Positions 43,479-54,394 of a DNA stretch of 64,000 nt are shown in pieces. The translations under genes and the position numbers were made by a program. The notes beneath the pieces are model-generated. The model worked only from the letters and a program-made list of their open reading frames with translations, was not told where the DNA came from and searched no databases. Source of the DNA: Dugong dugon (taxonomy: Eukaryota > Chordata > Mammalia > Sirenia > Dugongidae); the NCBI GenBank assembly GCA_030035585.1, contig CM057461.1, positions 2,643,001-2,707,000 of the forward strand, read 5' to 3'. Numbering within the stretch: the stretch's first letter is position 1; every line of letters begins with the position of its first letter.

Positions 43479-44329
43479 AGCTCAGGCAGAAGGAAAGAGA
43501 GATGACAGCAAGAGAGGACTTTATGGAGAGGTGAGAGTGGCATTAGGAGGCCCTGGGAAGCTCCCCTGGCGGAGGGGCAGAGGCTCAGAGCAGGGAGGCC
43601 TTAGTGGGTCCTTGCAGACTCAGGAGGTGCCTCAGGCGGGTGTCTAGAAGGGGTGGGCGGGGCATACAGAGAGGGGAAGACGCACAGCCCACGGCCTGGA
43701 GGGCCTGAGACTCCCTGGACACCCTGGCTAACACGCCTGCCTTGAGATCACGGCACCCAGGAACCACAAATATCCATGAAGTAAAACAGCAGTAACAAAG
43801 GCAAAACGAACCATGTGACCTATGGGTGAAGAGTGAGGAGTCTTGCTGGCCCCACTCCCCCGTCTGTCTATCAGCCCTAACCCGGTGGCCTTCTAGAAGC
43901 CACCCGATAGGGTACCAGGCCCAGTCTCTGCTGCCCAGGACCACTCCATGGGTCTCCACACAGGGCTCAGGTCGGAGCAGCTCGCCTGGCCACAGGGAAG
44001 AGGAAGTCAGAGCAACACTGACCACAGCCCAGTAGGGTACCAGGGATACAGCCAGCCATCCTCCTGGCGGGGAAGGAAGGAAGGTGGCCGCCAATGACTC
44101 CCAGCCACTCACACGTAGCCTCCTAGCACTGTCTTCCCTGACCCCACGTAAACACTGAGATTAACACCGTGATCAAAAGCACCCACCTTAGATCAAGCTA
44201 CACACCCTGCGTCCAACCAAGGGCATCTGATCTCAAAGCCTGAGATCATGAAGAAGCAGAGGCAGCCATGTAAAACCAGCACCAACTCGCTGGGAAGTGT
44301 TTGGATGAGCGCAGCAGGCATGCCTGGGA
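43479..44329. other. Unassigned non-coding DNA
   Basis: No gene or clear repeat. Overlapping open frames without support. Confidence 0.35.
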
Positions 44330-44620
44330 AAGCGTGCAACCCCGACTCATGGTGACCCCCTGCACAACAGAAGGAAACACTGCCTGGTCCTGCTCCACGC
44401 CCATGATCGGTGCTGGACGGGACCCTTGTGTGATACACAGGGTTGTCATTGGCTGATTTTTGGAAGCAGGTTGCCAAGTCTTTCTTCCTAGTCTGTCTTG
44501 TTCTGAAAGCTCCACTGAAACCTGTTCAGCAACACGTGAGGTACACTGGCCGGGAATCAAACCGGGTCTCCTGCGTGGAAGCTGAGAATGTTACCAGGAG
44601 ACGGACAGGCTCCAACTCCC
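44330..44620 (-). mobile_element. tRNA-Gly-headed SINE with RTE tail
   Basis: Read on the minus strand, the head CTTCCACGCAGGAGACCCGG, TTTGATTCCCGGCCAGTGTA is a tRNA-Gly-like sequence with a B box. The body (AGGAAGAAAGACTTGGCAAC) and an RTE tail (CAGGACCAGGCAGTGTTTCC) follow. About 50 bp of body present in the 56-kb copy is missing here. Confidence 0.8.
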
Positions 44621-44719
44621 TGCAAGAGGGTTTTCTGAGCCGAAAGTCGGGCCCTGCAGGTTTCCCTCAACAGGCTATCATTTTAACGTTGCAAAGCACT
44701 CCACTTAGTTTTTAAACAG

Positions 44720-45250
44720 CAAAACTACAATTATCCCCGCACGTCTGATGGTGCTCAGCTGTGCCCCGGCATAACAACCCATCGTCAGCGATCTGAGCAG
44801 GAGGCAAGCGTCCATATCAAGCGAGACTCCGGGCTTATCAAAACCCAACTGCATGAATCCCTCTCCCTCCATCAAAAATGAAATAACTTCCCGGAGACGC
44901 TGCAGTGTCATGAAGAACAGCTTCATGGGGAAGGCGGCGAGTTGAGATTAACGGCACCATGTGTTAGGAAATGAGTAGCTAAGCGCTTGCCTCCACCCCT
45001 CTGAGTGGAAGCTCAGAGCCCGGGACTCTCGGAAAACACAGGCCAGGGTCTGGAGCCGCGCGTGGCCTTGCACTGGCGTCTCCCACCCCCGCGAGTGGCC
45101 AGGAATGTCTGCAATCATCAGCCTGCCCTCGGGTGAGGCATTTTCCAACAACACAAGTTTTGACACATGTGGCATTTAAGCAAGAAGGAAATCGTATCAT
45201 TTCAAAACGGATAAGGGAGAAACGCAATAAGACAATTCACAGATAACCGC
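44720..45250. promoter_or_regulatory. Candidate conserved noncoding element
   Basis: A repeat-free, high-complexity block with CTACAATTATCCCC, TTATCAAAACCC, CATCAAAAATGAAATAAC and CATGTGGCATTTAAGC. Called from composition and lack of repeats only. Confidence 0.3.
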
Positions 45251-45805
45251 ATGCAGTGGACGCCTTCTTGATAAAACAGCCCCCTTTCAAAGGGGGGGAT
45301 GATGGGATTTCTGCCGGCAGAGAGGAGCAGGCGGACAGAAAGAGGCCTGCAGCCTCCTTATCTCCAAAGTGGTCCCTTTGCTCCCCTGGGGCTGGGGAGT
45401 GATTAATTAGTTGCTCCTGGAAGCCGCAGCCTCAGAAATGCACCGGGGGCCTTTTTCGCTGCGTGTCATAGGATGCTAGCCTTCCGGGATGCTCCTTTTG
45501 GAATCCAGCAATAGGCCCGTCTCCGACAGCCCTGAGCGCCTGCGGGCTGGGGTCCCCACACTGCCAGGACAGCAGAGGCCTGGCTAGGGCTGGACTCTCT
45601 TCCTGATGCTGCTTTTGTGCCGGAGGAAAAGCCAGTAATGACACAATTCCAAGGAGAGAAAGAAGCAACCAAGTCTTCCTCCCAAGCCCACACCTCCCCC
45701 AGGCCCTTATCCAGGTGCCCCGCACCGCTGCCCCCCCCCCACCCCCAACCAGCTGGTCTGTCCTCTCTCTAGAACGAGCCACTTTACTCAAACACCAAAA
45801 AAGAC
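45251..45805. other. Unassigned non-coding DNA
   Basis: Contains a G-run (45290-45298) and a C-run (45732-45741). No gene seen. Confidence 0.4.
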
Positions 45806-45992
45806 CATTGCCATTGAGTCAATTCCGACTCACAGTGACCCTATAGGACAGAGAAGAACTGCCCCACAGGGTTTCCAAGGCTGTAATCCTTACAGAAGCA
45901 TCTTCCTCCCACCGAGTGGCTGGTGGGCTTGAACTGCCAACTTTCCAGTTAGCAGCTGGGCACTTAACCACTGCACCACCAGGGCTCCTTAC
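45806..45992 (-). mobile_element. AfroSINE, subtype C
   Basis: Antisense full-length copy: GCCATTGAGTCAATTCCGAC, CCCACAGGGTTTCCAAGGCT, GTAATCCTTACAGAAGCATC, CACTGCACCACCAGGGCTCC. ACTCAAACAC occurs on both sides (45786 and 45992), a good target-site duplication. Confidence 0.95.
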
Positions 45993-46151
45993 TCAAACAC
46001 AGTGTGTGCAAAACCAGGTCAATCCTGGAGTTCCAGCAGGAACCAAACCAACCCTCAGCAGGTTGCAAGGAGACCTCATCTACTGTCTTAGTATCTTCTA
46101 GAGAAACAGAGCAGCCAGGCACCTAGATCTAGATCTGAGCAGACCTGTGTT

Positions 46152-46345
46152 GTGGTGGTGGGGTGCGTCAAGTCGATTCCCACTCAGAGAACTCCAGGTG
46201 ACGGTGAGTAAAACTGCCCCATAGGGTTTCCTAGGCTGTAATCTTTACGGAAGCAGACTATCAGGTCTTTCTTCCACAGAGCCATTGGGTGGGTTCAAAC
46301 TGCCAGCCTTTTGGGCTTAACTGTTGTGCCACCGAAGTTCCTTAT
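46152..46345 (-). mobile_element. AfroSINE, subtype C, inside LTR
   Basis: GCGTCAAGTCGATTCCCACT, CATAGGGTTTCCTAGGCTGT, AATCTTTACGGAAGCAGACT, GTTGTGCCACCGAAGTTCCT. Antisense copy nested in the LTR. Confidence 0.9.
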
Positions 46346-46375
46346 GTAGATACATAGATACGTATACGTAAATGG

Positions 46376-46525
46376 AACCCAGTGGCTAAGCCTTCGGCTG
46401 CTAACCGAAAGGTCGACAGTTTGAATCCACCAACCACTCCTTGGAAACCCTATGGGGCAGTTCTACTGTCCTATAGGGTCACTGAGCATTGGAATTTACT
46501 TGAGGACAATGGTTTTGGGTTTTTG
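46376..46525 (+). mobile_element. AfroSINE, subtype B, inside LTR
   Basis: ACCCAGTGGCTAAGCCTTCG, CTAACCGAAAGGTCGACAGT, CTCCTTGGAAACCCTATGGG. It lies only about 30 bp from the previous SINE, in opposite orientation, inside the same LTR. Confidence 0.9.
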
Positions 46526-46995
46526 GTTTTCATGTGTATATACAGGGAGATTTATTTCAAGGAATTGGCTCAGGCAATTGGGGGCTGGCAAGTCCAAGAT
46601 CCACAGGTAACACAACAGGCTGGAGACTCCTGCAGGCTGGGTCCCAAAATCCATATTTCAGGCAACAGGAAGCGTGAAGAGTAAGGTTCTGGAAAGATGT
46701 CTACTTATAGTTTGGAGACAGAACATACCCTAAAGAAACTTCCCTTTTGTTCTTAAGACCCTCAACTGATTGGACGTGGCCCATGACACCATGGAAGGTA
46801 ACTTGCTTTACTTGAGGCCAGCTGATTTAATCCCATGTGGATACTTAAAAACAGAGTCTAGACTAGCATTTGGCCAAACCACTGGGCACCTCAGCCTTGC
46901 CATCGCAGCTGCCTTTAACTCTTATTTGTGAAAAGACAAAACCCCGGTGCTCCCACGTGGTGACAGAATTGTCTCGTTAGTGGCACCTTTTCTCG

Positions 46996-47195
46996 TGTGG
47001 TGCAGTGGTTAAAGTGCTCCGCTGCTAACCAAAAGGCTGGTGGTTTGAATCCACCAGCTGCTCTGCGGGAGAAAGAGGTGGTAGTCTGCTTCCATGAAGA
47101 TTACAGCCTTAGAAACACTATGGGGCAGTCCTACTCTGTCCTACGGGGTCACGCTGAGTCGGAATTGACTTGATGGCAGTGGGTTTGATTTTCTG
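46996..47195 (+). mobile_element. AfroSINE, subtype C
   Basis: GTGTGGTGCAGTGGTTAAAG, GCTGGTGGTTTGAATCCACC, ATGAAGATTACAGCCTTAGA, GAGTCGGAATTGACTTGATG. Nearly full length. Confidence 0.95.
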
Positions 47196-47967
47196 GTCTT
47201 TCTCATGTTCGGGGCGGCCTACAAATTGACTGTGCTGAAACACAGATTCTACTTTCAGTTCAGGTGGCCTCACGGATCACAGGACAGTGACAGGTGAGAC
47301 CCACTGAGCACACACCCGGGGGCACAGCATGTAAATTAGAATTTACATTCAGACATGCGGACCTCCAGGTGGGGGCCTCACATCATAAAAAGGGGGAGCA
47401 CGGGCCCGCCTCCGTGCCAGGCAGTAGAGTAATTTAATGGTGCTCCCAGACGCAGGAGAAAGGCCGCCGGCTGGCCCCAGTGTGGCGCTGATTCAGCGAG
47501 GCCGGGCTTGGAGCGCGCTGTCCAGGGGCTCGACTGACACCGGAGACAATGCTGTGCCCAGAGGCATGGGGGTGATGATTTTTTAAGCCAGGCTCCACGT
47601 TTTCCCTAACTGCACAGGCTTTCCCTCAGCCCACGCCAAGTCGCACCCTAGGGGAAGCATCAAAGTCAGAAAAGCGGGGTTGAGGATGCTGGCATGAGGG
47701 ATTCCTTCTTCTCCTTTCCCCCAGTCCATCCCTATGACATTCTGGTAAGTTCCAGAATCCCCGCATGCTGGAACGCCAATTTAAAAATGAAGATAACCCC
47801 TTTCTAACCTTATACGGCTGCCACAGAAGTCTGTCACTGCCATCATGTTTAAAAACTCTGAGATTTTTAGGGAATCACATCCTTTGTTGAGTTTACAATG
47901 CAAACACCCCCAGTGGGGCCACGTGGTAGACTCACAGGAACAGGTCAGCATCACCAAGGTGGAAGGG
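47196..47967. other. Unassigned non-coding DNA
   Basis: Some CpG near 47460-47530 (GGCCGCCGGCTGGCCCCAGT). No exon or repeat recognised. Confidence 0.35.
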
Positions 47968-48172
47968 AGGCCCTGGGTGGCAAAAAACGGTCAACACACT
48001 CAGCTGCTAACTGAAAGGTCAGAGGTTCGAGTTCGCCCAGAGATGCCTTGGAAGAAAAGCCTAGAGATCCACTTCCAAAAAATCAGCCATTGAAAACCCT
48101 ATGGAGCACAGTTCTGCTCTGACCCGCACGGGGTCGCCATGAGTCAGAGTTGACTTGATGGCAGCGGTTAAG
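47968..48172 (+). mobile_element. AfroSINE, subtype A
   Basis: GAGGCCCTGGGTGGCAAAAA, GGTCAGAGGTTCGAGTTCGC, GGAAGAAAAGCCTAGAGATC, AAATCAGCCATTGAAAACCC, GGGGTCGCCATGAGTCAGAG. Full length. Confidence 0.95.
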
Positions 48173-48399
48173 ATCAACTATAAGAAAGACGTGCTACAGC
48201 TTCTAGTACCACCAGTCCGAGCATTCCGTAAATACTCAAAACAAACACACCCTAAACAAACGTTCCCACCACGCTGGCGATCCCTGCCAGCTCCCAGAGG
48301 CACACATCGCCCAACCGGAAGATAGAACATTCGGGGGTCACACTACCCCACCCGTGAGTTTCAAAAGATACAAGACTTCGAAATGGATTTCAAAGGCCT

Positions 48400-49140
48400 C
48401 TGTTATTTGGCAGTGTGACATCTTATATCTTATAAGCTATTTTTATTAGCCAGGACTGTAGAAAATTGACGTCTACCAGCCATTAACCTTTCAAGCATGT
48501 AACTCTCTCTTTTTGTCCCACATAGACGTATACCTCATACTTCTGTGCTGATCAATCCTGAAGCTGCCCAGCTCTTAAGGGAAAAAAAAGCCAAATTGCA
48601 GCTGTCCTTCAGCGCGAAGCTCCTCTCTTCTTGAGAAAACCTAAGTTCTATAATTTTACGGACTTTTGATCACAATTTTATAGCCTTCAGCCCTTCACTG
48701 CTATTCAGTTTTTATCTTAAAATACAAGAACTAGATAAGACAAGTTTTATAATCCCTTCTTTGTAGCTGGGGGAGATAGGAAAGGAAAAGATAATTCTAG
48801 GGGGAAAAAAGTAGAGCTTTCAACAGCTAGGAGCCCACACGTGTGGCTACCTTTGGAATAACTCACTTTCTAACTTCAACAGTTCATCCCCGCTCAGGCG
48901 TTAAATATGACAGGACATAATCCAATCCCACCAACACCCTCTTAATAAATGACCGTAGGCAGTCACTTAGACTTCTGTACTGCCTCCCTCCCACAAGAAC
49001 CTACAGAGCTTTAAATGAGCCACTCTGTCATTTATTTATCCAATTTTAAAGACATGCCTTTTGCCAAAAGGTCTCTGGCCACACATATTTAGAATGTAAA
49101 GGGCAGTAAGGAGGACAGCCCCCAAATAAATGCATCAAAA
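48400..49140. promoter_or_regulatory. AT-rich unique block, possible conserved noncoding DNA
   Basis: This is the longest repeat-free AT-rich stretch in the right half. It includes ATTAACCTTTCAAGC, CTGATCAATCC, AATTTTACGGAC and CATTTATTTATCC. No open frame of note and no repeat signature. Confidence 0.3.
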
Positions 49141-50069
49141 CTGTCGAATCAGGCCGCTGTCTAACGGAAAAATTCCTGCTGCAAAGGTCAGCTTACCCGC
49201 TCCGAGTCTCCAGGACCAGACTCAGGAATAGGACTGCTCGGGGGATTTGGGGTCGTCCGTTGACAAATGGGGCCATGGAAAGGAAAAGCACCTCCCAGAT
49301 TCCAGAATCACACAGAGGTGGGATTACAGACATTCTTCCAGAGGGCAGCGAGGAAGCCTGAGGCTTGGACATCAAAGTCTCCGGGGGGTAAGGCAAAGCG
49401 GGGCACTGGGACGGTTATACCTCAAGAGTCAGGAGAGGCGGTGGCTGGCAGGAGAGTTGCAGGCCAGGGTCAGGCCCCAGCGGATACGGTTCTCCTCCAC
49501 CTGGCTGAGCGGGGCTAACGCATTTGCATCGACAAATACCGACAGGGACTACGTGCTGCCGACACCGACCCGGCGCTCCCCACGGTCTCTGCACTTGACA
49601 GGCATCGTCCTGCAGAAGCCTCAGAATCTCCTTGTAAAGTGGGGACTGTCGTTCCCGTTGTGTGGAAGGGGGGACGGAAGATCACCAGGTGACAAAGCGT
49701 GCCTGACACCGCGGCCAATAACTGGGGCGTCGGGTTGGAGCTGAGGTCTGCCCACCGCCCAGCCTGCTCTCCAGGCCCCGGGCGTGCTGGGCCTCACCCT
49801 GGTGGAGCTCTGTGTTGCTCTGTTCAAATCTGGGCTCCTCCAGGTACCGGCCGTGAGCGTGAGCGAGGGGCCAGCAGCATGGAGTTTCAGCGTCTCCTGC
49901 TTCGTGAAGGGGGTAGCCCACATCCCTGCCGCACAGGTGGGTGTGTGCGTTCTGGCACAGGTGAGGGGCCTGACACCGAGGGGCCTGGGTCAGTGACAGG
50001 TCTCCTCCCGACACATGAGTGGGGTGGGCACTGCACTGCCATGTGGTCTATCACGGGACTTCCAGAACA
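49141..50069. other. Unassigned GC-rich DNA
   Basis: Relatively CpG-rich (49490-49590: CGACACCGACCCGGCGCTCC). Several overlapping frames of 100-210 codons occur on both strands; none shows a domain or splice context. A distal CpG-rich regulatory patch is possible. Confidence 0.35.
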
Positions 50070-50485
50070 AATGGCCACACACCAGACGGTTTCACACAAT
50101 ACAAGTGTAATCTGTCGCAGTTCTGGAGGCCGGAAGTCGGAATTCAAGGCGTTGGCGGAGCTGGTTCCCTCTGAGGCTCTGAGGGTCTGCTGCACGTCTC
50201 TGTCCCGGCTCCCGGTGGCCCCTGTAAACCTGGGTGTTCCTTGTAGCTGCATCGCTTCAGGCTCCGCCCTTTCCTCACGCAGCCACCTTCCCTCTGTGTT
50301 TCTTCCCCTTTCACAGGGACACCGGCTGTAACGGATTAGGGTCCACCCGACTCCAGTGTGACCTCCTGTCAACTTAACCAATCACATATGCAAAGACCAT
50401 ATTTCCGAACAAGGTCACCTTCACAGGTACCGGGGGCAAGGACGTGGGCAACTTCTGGGGGGACACACATTAGCCCACAACAACA
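50070..50485 (-). mobile_element. MLT1 solo LTR, antisense
   Basis: GTCGCAGTTCTGGAGGCCGG, GTTCCTTGTAGCTGCATCGC, GCAAAGACCATATTTCCGAA, GGTCACCTTCACAGGTACCG, GGGGACACACATTAGCCCAC follow reverse-orientation MLT1. CpG is oddly well kept for so old a fossil. Confidence 0.85.
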
Positions 50486-51796
50486 CGTGGCTTCCCGTGG
50501 ATTCTGATGCAGCACTTGGTTTGCTGTACCAGGCCGGTTATTCTGTTTACAGCATCCCTGAGTCAAATGCTCTGGGGTGCCTTCAGAATGAGGACCACAG
50601 CCCTCTGGGAATGTCCCACTGGAAACATAAAAACGTAAGAGACAGCAGGAATAAATCCATCTTCCCCTCTCAAATTCTCACTGAGCGCAAACCACGCTGA
50701 GCTTCAGGAAAAAACAAGGCGACTGCTCACCGGCCCAGCCTGATCCCTGGTCCCACAGAGGGGGCTCCCGGGCTGTGGCGGTGCCAGCAGTCTCCGGACG
50801 AGCCCCTCCAGACACTGGTGGTGGGATGGAAAAGGGGAAGAGGGGCCCGTCCTCCTTGTAAGCTCAGACCACCCTGCAGGTTCCATGCTGGAGAAAGGAC
50901 AGACGGCCCCGGCGTCCACTGCAGGCTCTCTGGGTAGGCCACGCCCATTCCCACCCGGTCACCAGCCCCTGGCCACCCAACCCTGTCCAGACAGAGAGAC
51001 AGGATGGCTGGGCTGTAGCTGCCGTCACCACCCACTCCTGTGTAACACCTGGAGCTGCACCCCGACAGGTACCATGGGCTCCCACATGTGTGCACAGCTG
51101 CTCCCAAGTGCCCTGCCCTTCCCCCAAAAGTATCAGGACGGGACGGAGCCCGGCTGAGCTCAGCAGCTGCTTTCCTGGGCCCAGCACTGCCTGCTTCCAG
51201 CAGCCAGAGCAACAAGATGCAGCTGCTGGAGACACCCCAGTGAGATGCCCAGAGCCAGAAGCCGGACCTTCCCGCAGGTACACAGTAAGGCCACTTTGAG
51301 GGAGCAGGCCACTCCATGAACGTTCCTGTCTACAAGCGCCACCACCTCTGGGCAGCAGCGGGAACAGTGACCGAGGCCAGCAGACCCCACCGCAGACCTT
51401 AGATTAACAAAATATTTACAATGCGCCCCCGAGACATCTTCTGAGCCATAATCCTTGTTAAGACTCCATCTGACCGGGAGGTAATGGGCGGAGAACAAAT
51501 GTTCTGTGGACATTTTAATTCCAGCGGAATGGCTCAGCGTCATGCTGCATAATACCAAACGCTGTACTGCTGCGCTGAAGTGCCTCATTTGCCGAGCTGG
51601 AGAGACGGAATACATGGTGGCATTGCCACTACCCACCTGAGCTACTCGCCACAACACCGGGTATCCCCTACTGACAACCCCCTGACTGCATGGTTTCACA
51701 GTAGGCCTGGGACCCCTGGAATTGTGAAGCTAGAAAGCTCTGAACTCCACGCCCACAGGCTGGAAGCACGTTGGGTTCCTAGGACTTCACCTTCAG
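50486..51796. other. Unassigned non-coding DNA
   Basis: GC-rich with overlapping frames on both strands (for example minus 50727-51317). No exon borders or domains were recognised. 51400-51560 is AT-richer unique DNA. Confidence 0.35.
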
Positions 51797-52142
51797 CCTG
51801 TGTCTTTGTGTCGTGGGGACACTGGAGCAAAGGACCACACGCTGAGGTGCCACAAGCAACAGAAAGGTATTCCTTCACAGCCCCAGAGGCCAGAACTCCG
51901 AAATCAGAGCATAGGCAGTGCTGCACTCCCTCCAAAGGCTCTGGGGTAGGCTCCTTCCTGCCTCTCCCAGCTTCTGGTGGCCTGGGGCGTTCCTGGGCTT
52001 GTGGCCGCTTCACTCCAACCTCTGCCACCATCTTCACATGGCCTTCTCCATGTGTGTTTGTGTCTTCTCCTCTTCTCGTCTGTCACTTAGAAGGACGCTT
52101 GTCATTGGAGTTAGGGCCACCCAGACAATCCAGGATAATCTC

Positions 52143-53090
52143 CCTGCCTGAGGCTATGTTCTCTAGAGAAGCAGATCTCTCTCTCCAACTATTTATCAAG
52201 AGATTTATCTCAAGCAAACGGCTAATGTGGCTGTGGAGGCTGGCAAGTCCCAAGTCCATGGGTTGGGCGTCAGGCTGGAGGCTTCTCCTGACTCACATAG
52301 CTGCAGGGGCTGACGAACCCAAGATCAGCAGCTAAGATGGCAGGCCACTGGCTCACGGGCTGCGAAGCTGACAAACCCAAGATCAGCAGGTCAGATGGCA
52401 GGCCACTGGCTCATGGGTTGCAGAGCTGACCAACCCAAGATCGGCAGCTAAGATGGCAGGCCACTGGCTCATGGGCTGTGAAGCTGACAAACCCAACATT
52501 GGCAGGTCAGATGGCAGGCCACTGGCTCATGGGCTGCAGAGGTGACCAACCCAAGATCAGCAGCTAAGATGGCAGGCCACTGGCTCATGGGCTGCGAAGC
52601 TGACAAACCCAACATCGGCAGGTCAGACGGCAGGCCACTGGCTCATGGGCTCCAGAGCTGACCAACCCAAGATCGGCAGCTAAGATGGCAGGCCACTGGC
52701 TCATGGGCTGCGAAGCTGACAACCCAAGATCGGCAGGTAAGACGGCAGGCCACTGGCTCATGGGCTGCAGAGCTGACAAACCCAAGATTGGCAGGCAATA
52801 TGGCAGGCCACTGACTCAAGTCCCAAGAACTGGAGGTAGATGATGATTAGCCAGATTCAGGATCCAGAGAGAGCAAAAATCAGTGAGCTTTGCCAGAACA
52901 TCCATATATATTAGATACAGACCACACTTCTGAGGAAACTCCCCTTACAATTGATTGGCTGATCACAGTAGATCACATCATAGAGATGATTGCATTATAT
53001 CACAAAATGGAGGACAACTACATCATTACATAACTGCCAAACCACTGAGAATCACGGCCCAGCCAGGCTGGCACATAACTGCAACTACTC
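52143..53090 (-). mobile_element. ERVL/MaLR-like solo LTR with expanded internal repeat
   Basis: The plus-strand edges TGCCTGAGGCTATGTTCTCT and GAATCACGGCCCAGCCAGGC mirror the ends of the sense copy at 29.7-30.3 kb. CTCCC at both junctions is the likely 5-bp target-site duplication. About half of the ~950 bp is a 58-bp tandem repeat. It has no internal region. It is younger than the MLT1 it interrupts. Confidence 0.8.
52331..52830. repeat. 58-bp tandem repeat, nine units in 116-bp dimers
   Basis: CAGGCCACTGGCTCA begins at 52341, 52399, 52457, 52515, 52573, 52631 and 52689, then CAGGCCACTGGCTCA at 52746 and CAGGCCACTGACTCA at 52804: period 58 (once 57). Units alternate between GCTAAGATGG and GGTCAGATGG starts, giving a 116-bp higher-order unit. 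The array lies wholly within the LTR. Confidence 0.95.
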
Positions 53091-53200
53091 CCCATCTCAA
53101 GATCCTCAATCCATCTGCAAAGGCCCTTTCCCCAAACACAGACATATTCACAGGTTCTGGGGATTTGATGTGGGCACAGTTTTTGGGGAACACTGTCCAG

Positions 53201-53539
53201 CTCCTGCAGTGCTCTGGGATGAGTCCCAGGGGTATTTCGAGTTCACAAGCACCCCCTGCCTCCGCAGGCAGTTCCTGAACCACACTTGGATGTCCTACCC
53301 TTCTGCTCTACAAATAAGCCTGGCACAGGGGGGGCACCACCCGGCTCACCTGCTCTTCTGCCTAGGCGCCCAGACTCCAACCAATGTCTTTCCCCACCCC
53401 CGTGTGTCTCGACCAGCATCCCCTCAGCCCCTCTGGGGACAGTGCCTGAGATAACACGCTCAGCAAATGTGCGAGCGGTGTACCTCTTGGTTTCCAACCT
53501 GATCAGCACAGACAGCGCTCAAACTCACATCCGTGCAGC
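53201..53539. other. Unassigned non-coding DNA
   Basis: No gene or clear repeat between the MLT1 and the L1 fragment. Confidence 0.4.
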
Positions 53540-53725
53540 AAAACATAAACGGAGTATCACTCAGAGATAAGGCAAGGTGAAGCTACGCTACGGGTGAACC
53601 TTGAAAACATCATGCTAAGTGAAATCAGTCAGTCACAAAAAGGACAAACAGTGTACATGCCCACTTACATGAATATCTACAACAGGCAAGGGTATAGAGA
53701 TCAAAGTTTATTAGTGGTGGTCATC
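53540..53725 (+). mobile_element. Old L1 3' fragment, sense
   Basis: GGGTGAACCTTGAAAACATC, ATGCTAAGTGAAATCAGTCA, GTCACAAAAAGGACAAACAG, CAAAGTTTATTAGTGGTGGT are canonical L1M 3' blocks. Confidence 0.8.
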
Positions 53726-53780
53726 ATGAGCTGGGCCAACTCAATGGCATTTGGTTTCTGTTGCTGTTTGTTTGTTTGCT
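53726..53780 (+). mobile_element. AfroSINE tail fragment
   Basis: CATGAGCTGGGCCAACTCAA, TGGCATTTGGTTTCTGTTGC is the RTE-like tail end of an AfroSINE; the rest is absent. Confidence 0.6.
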
Positions 53781-54197
53781 TAAGAAGCGCAGGGGAAGGT
53801 TCATAGCCGACAGGAATGGCACCAGCCTAGGAAGGACGTGAGAAGCAGGAGAGGACAGAGCCCGGGCAACCAGCCACCAACATTCTGAGCCTTTTGACAG
53901 AAAGCAGACAACTTTAGCAGCCCACCTCGCAGAGACCACAGGCCCCCTCTGGGCAGTCCAAGGACTCGAGAGTACCATGAGGTTTGAGAGAATCCACAGA
54001 GAACTTTATCATCCTTGGCAGAGAGAAACTTCACTGGCCTCACAGCAGTTCTTTTTTAATAGTGGAATTCACTCAGAGGAAAAACTGTTTCTTCAAATAG
54101 TCAGAATAATAGGCACATTCTTTGAAAAGAAGAACACTTGTTTTCTCTCTCTCGGGTAGTGATTAGTTCCGGCATCTACTTAACCATCCGCAAGAAA
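53781..54197. other. Unassigned non-coding DNA
   Basis: No feature recognised. Confidence 0.4.
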
Positions 54198-54394
54198 ATA
54201 AGAGAGACAGAGACACAGAGAGAAGGAGACACACAGAGAGAAGGAGACACACAGAGAGACGAGAGAGAGAGAGACAGAGACAGAGAGAGGGACACACAGA
54301 GAGAAAGAGACACAGAGAGACAAGGGGAGAGAGAGAGAGACACACACAGAAAGAGAGACGCAGAGAAGCAGAGAGAGAGGGAAGAGGGGAGAAG
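54198..54394. repeat. (GA/GACA)n purine-rich microsatellite
   Basis: AGAGAGACAGAGACACAGAG and longer pure GAGAGA tracts; almost no pyrimidines other than scattered C on the plus strand. Arg/Asp/Glu-rich frames are artefacts. Confidence 0.95.

Larger units (their letters stand above)
46085..46890 (-). mobile_element. ERVL/MaLR-like solo LTR, antisense, carrying two SINEs
   Basis: TCTTAGTATCTTCTAGAGAA opens it on the plus strand, and GGGAGATTTATTTCAAGGAA, GGGGCTGGCAAGTCCAAGAT and CTGGAGACTCCTGCAGGCTG follow after the SINEs. The class is the same as the 52-kb LTR (antisense), without the repeat expansion. No internal region is seen. The right edge is approximate. Confidence 0.6.
51797..53200 (-). 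mobile_element. MLT1 solo LTR, antisense, interrupted by a younger LTR
   Basis: The outer parts are 51797-52142 (CTTCTGGTGGCCTGGGGCGT, TGTCATTGGAGTTAGGGCCA, CAGACAATCCAGGATAATCT) and 53091-53200 (CATCTCAAGATCCTCAATCC, CATCTGCAAAGGCCCTTTCC, ATTCACAGGTTCTGGGGATT). They join in the expected MLT1 order once the 52143-53090 insertion is removed. CTCCC occurs at both junctions. Confidence 0.85.

Noticed and set aside
49247-50331. Several overlapping frames of 100-210 residues in CpG-rich DNA
   Set aside because: Frames are open on both strands at once, without recognisable domains or consistent splice signals; typical of GC-rich noncoding DNA.
51580-52335. 251-residue plus-strand open frame
   Set aside because: It runs through antisense MLT1 and the nested LTR and resembles no protein family.
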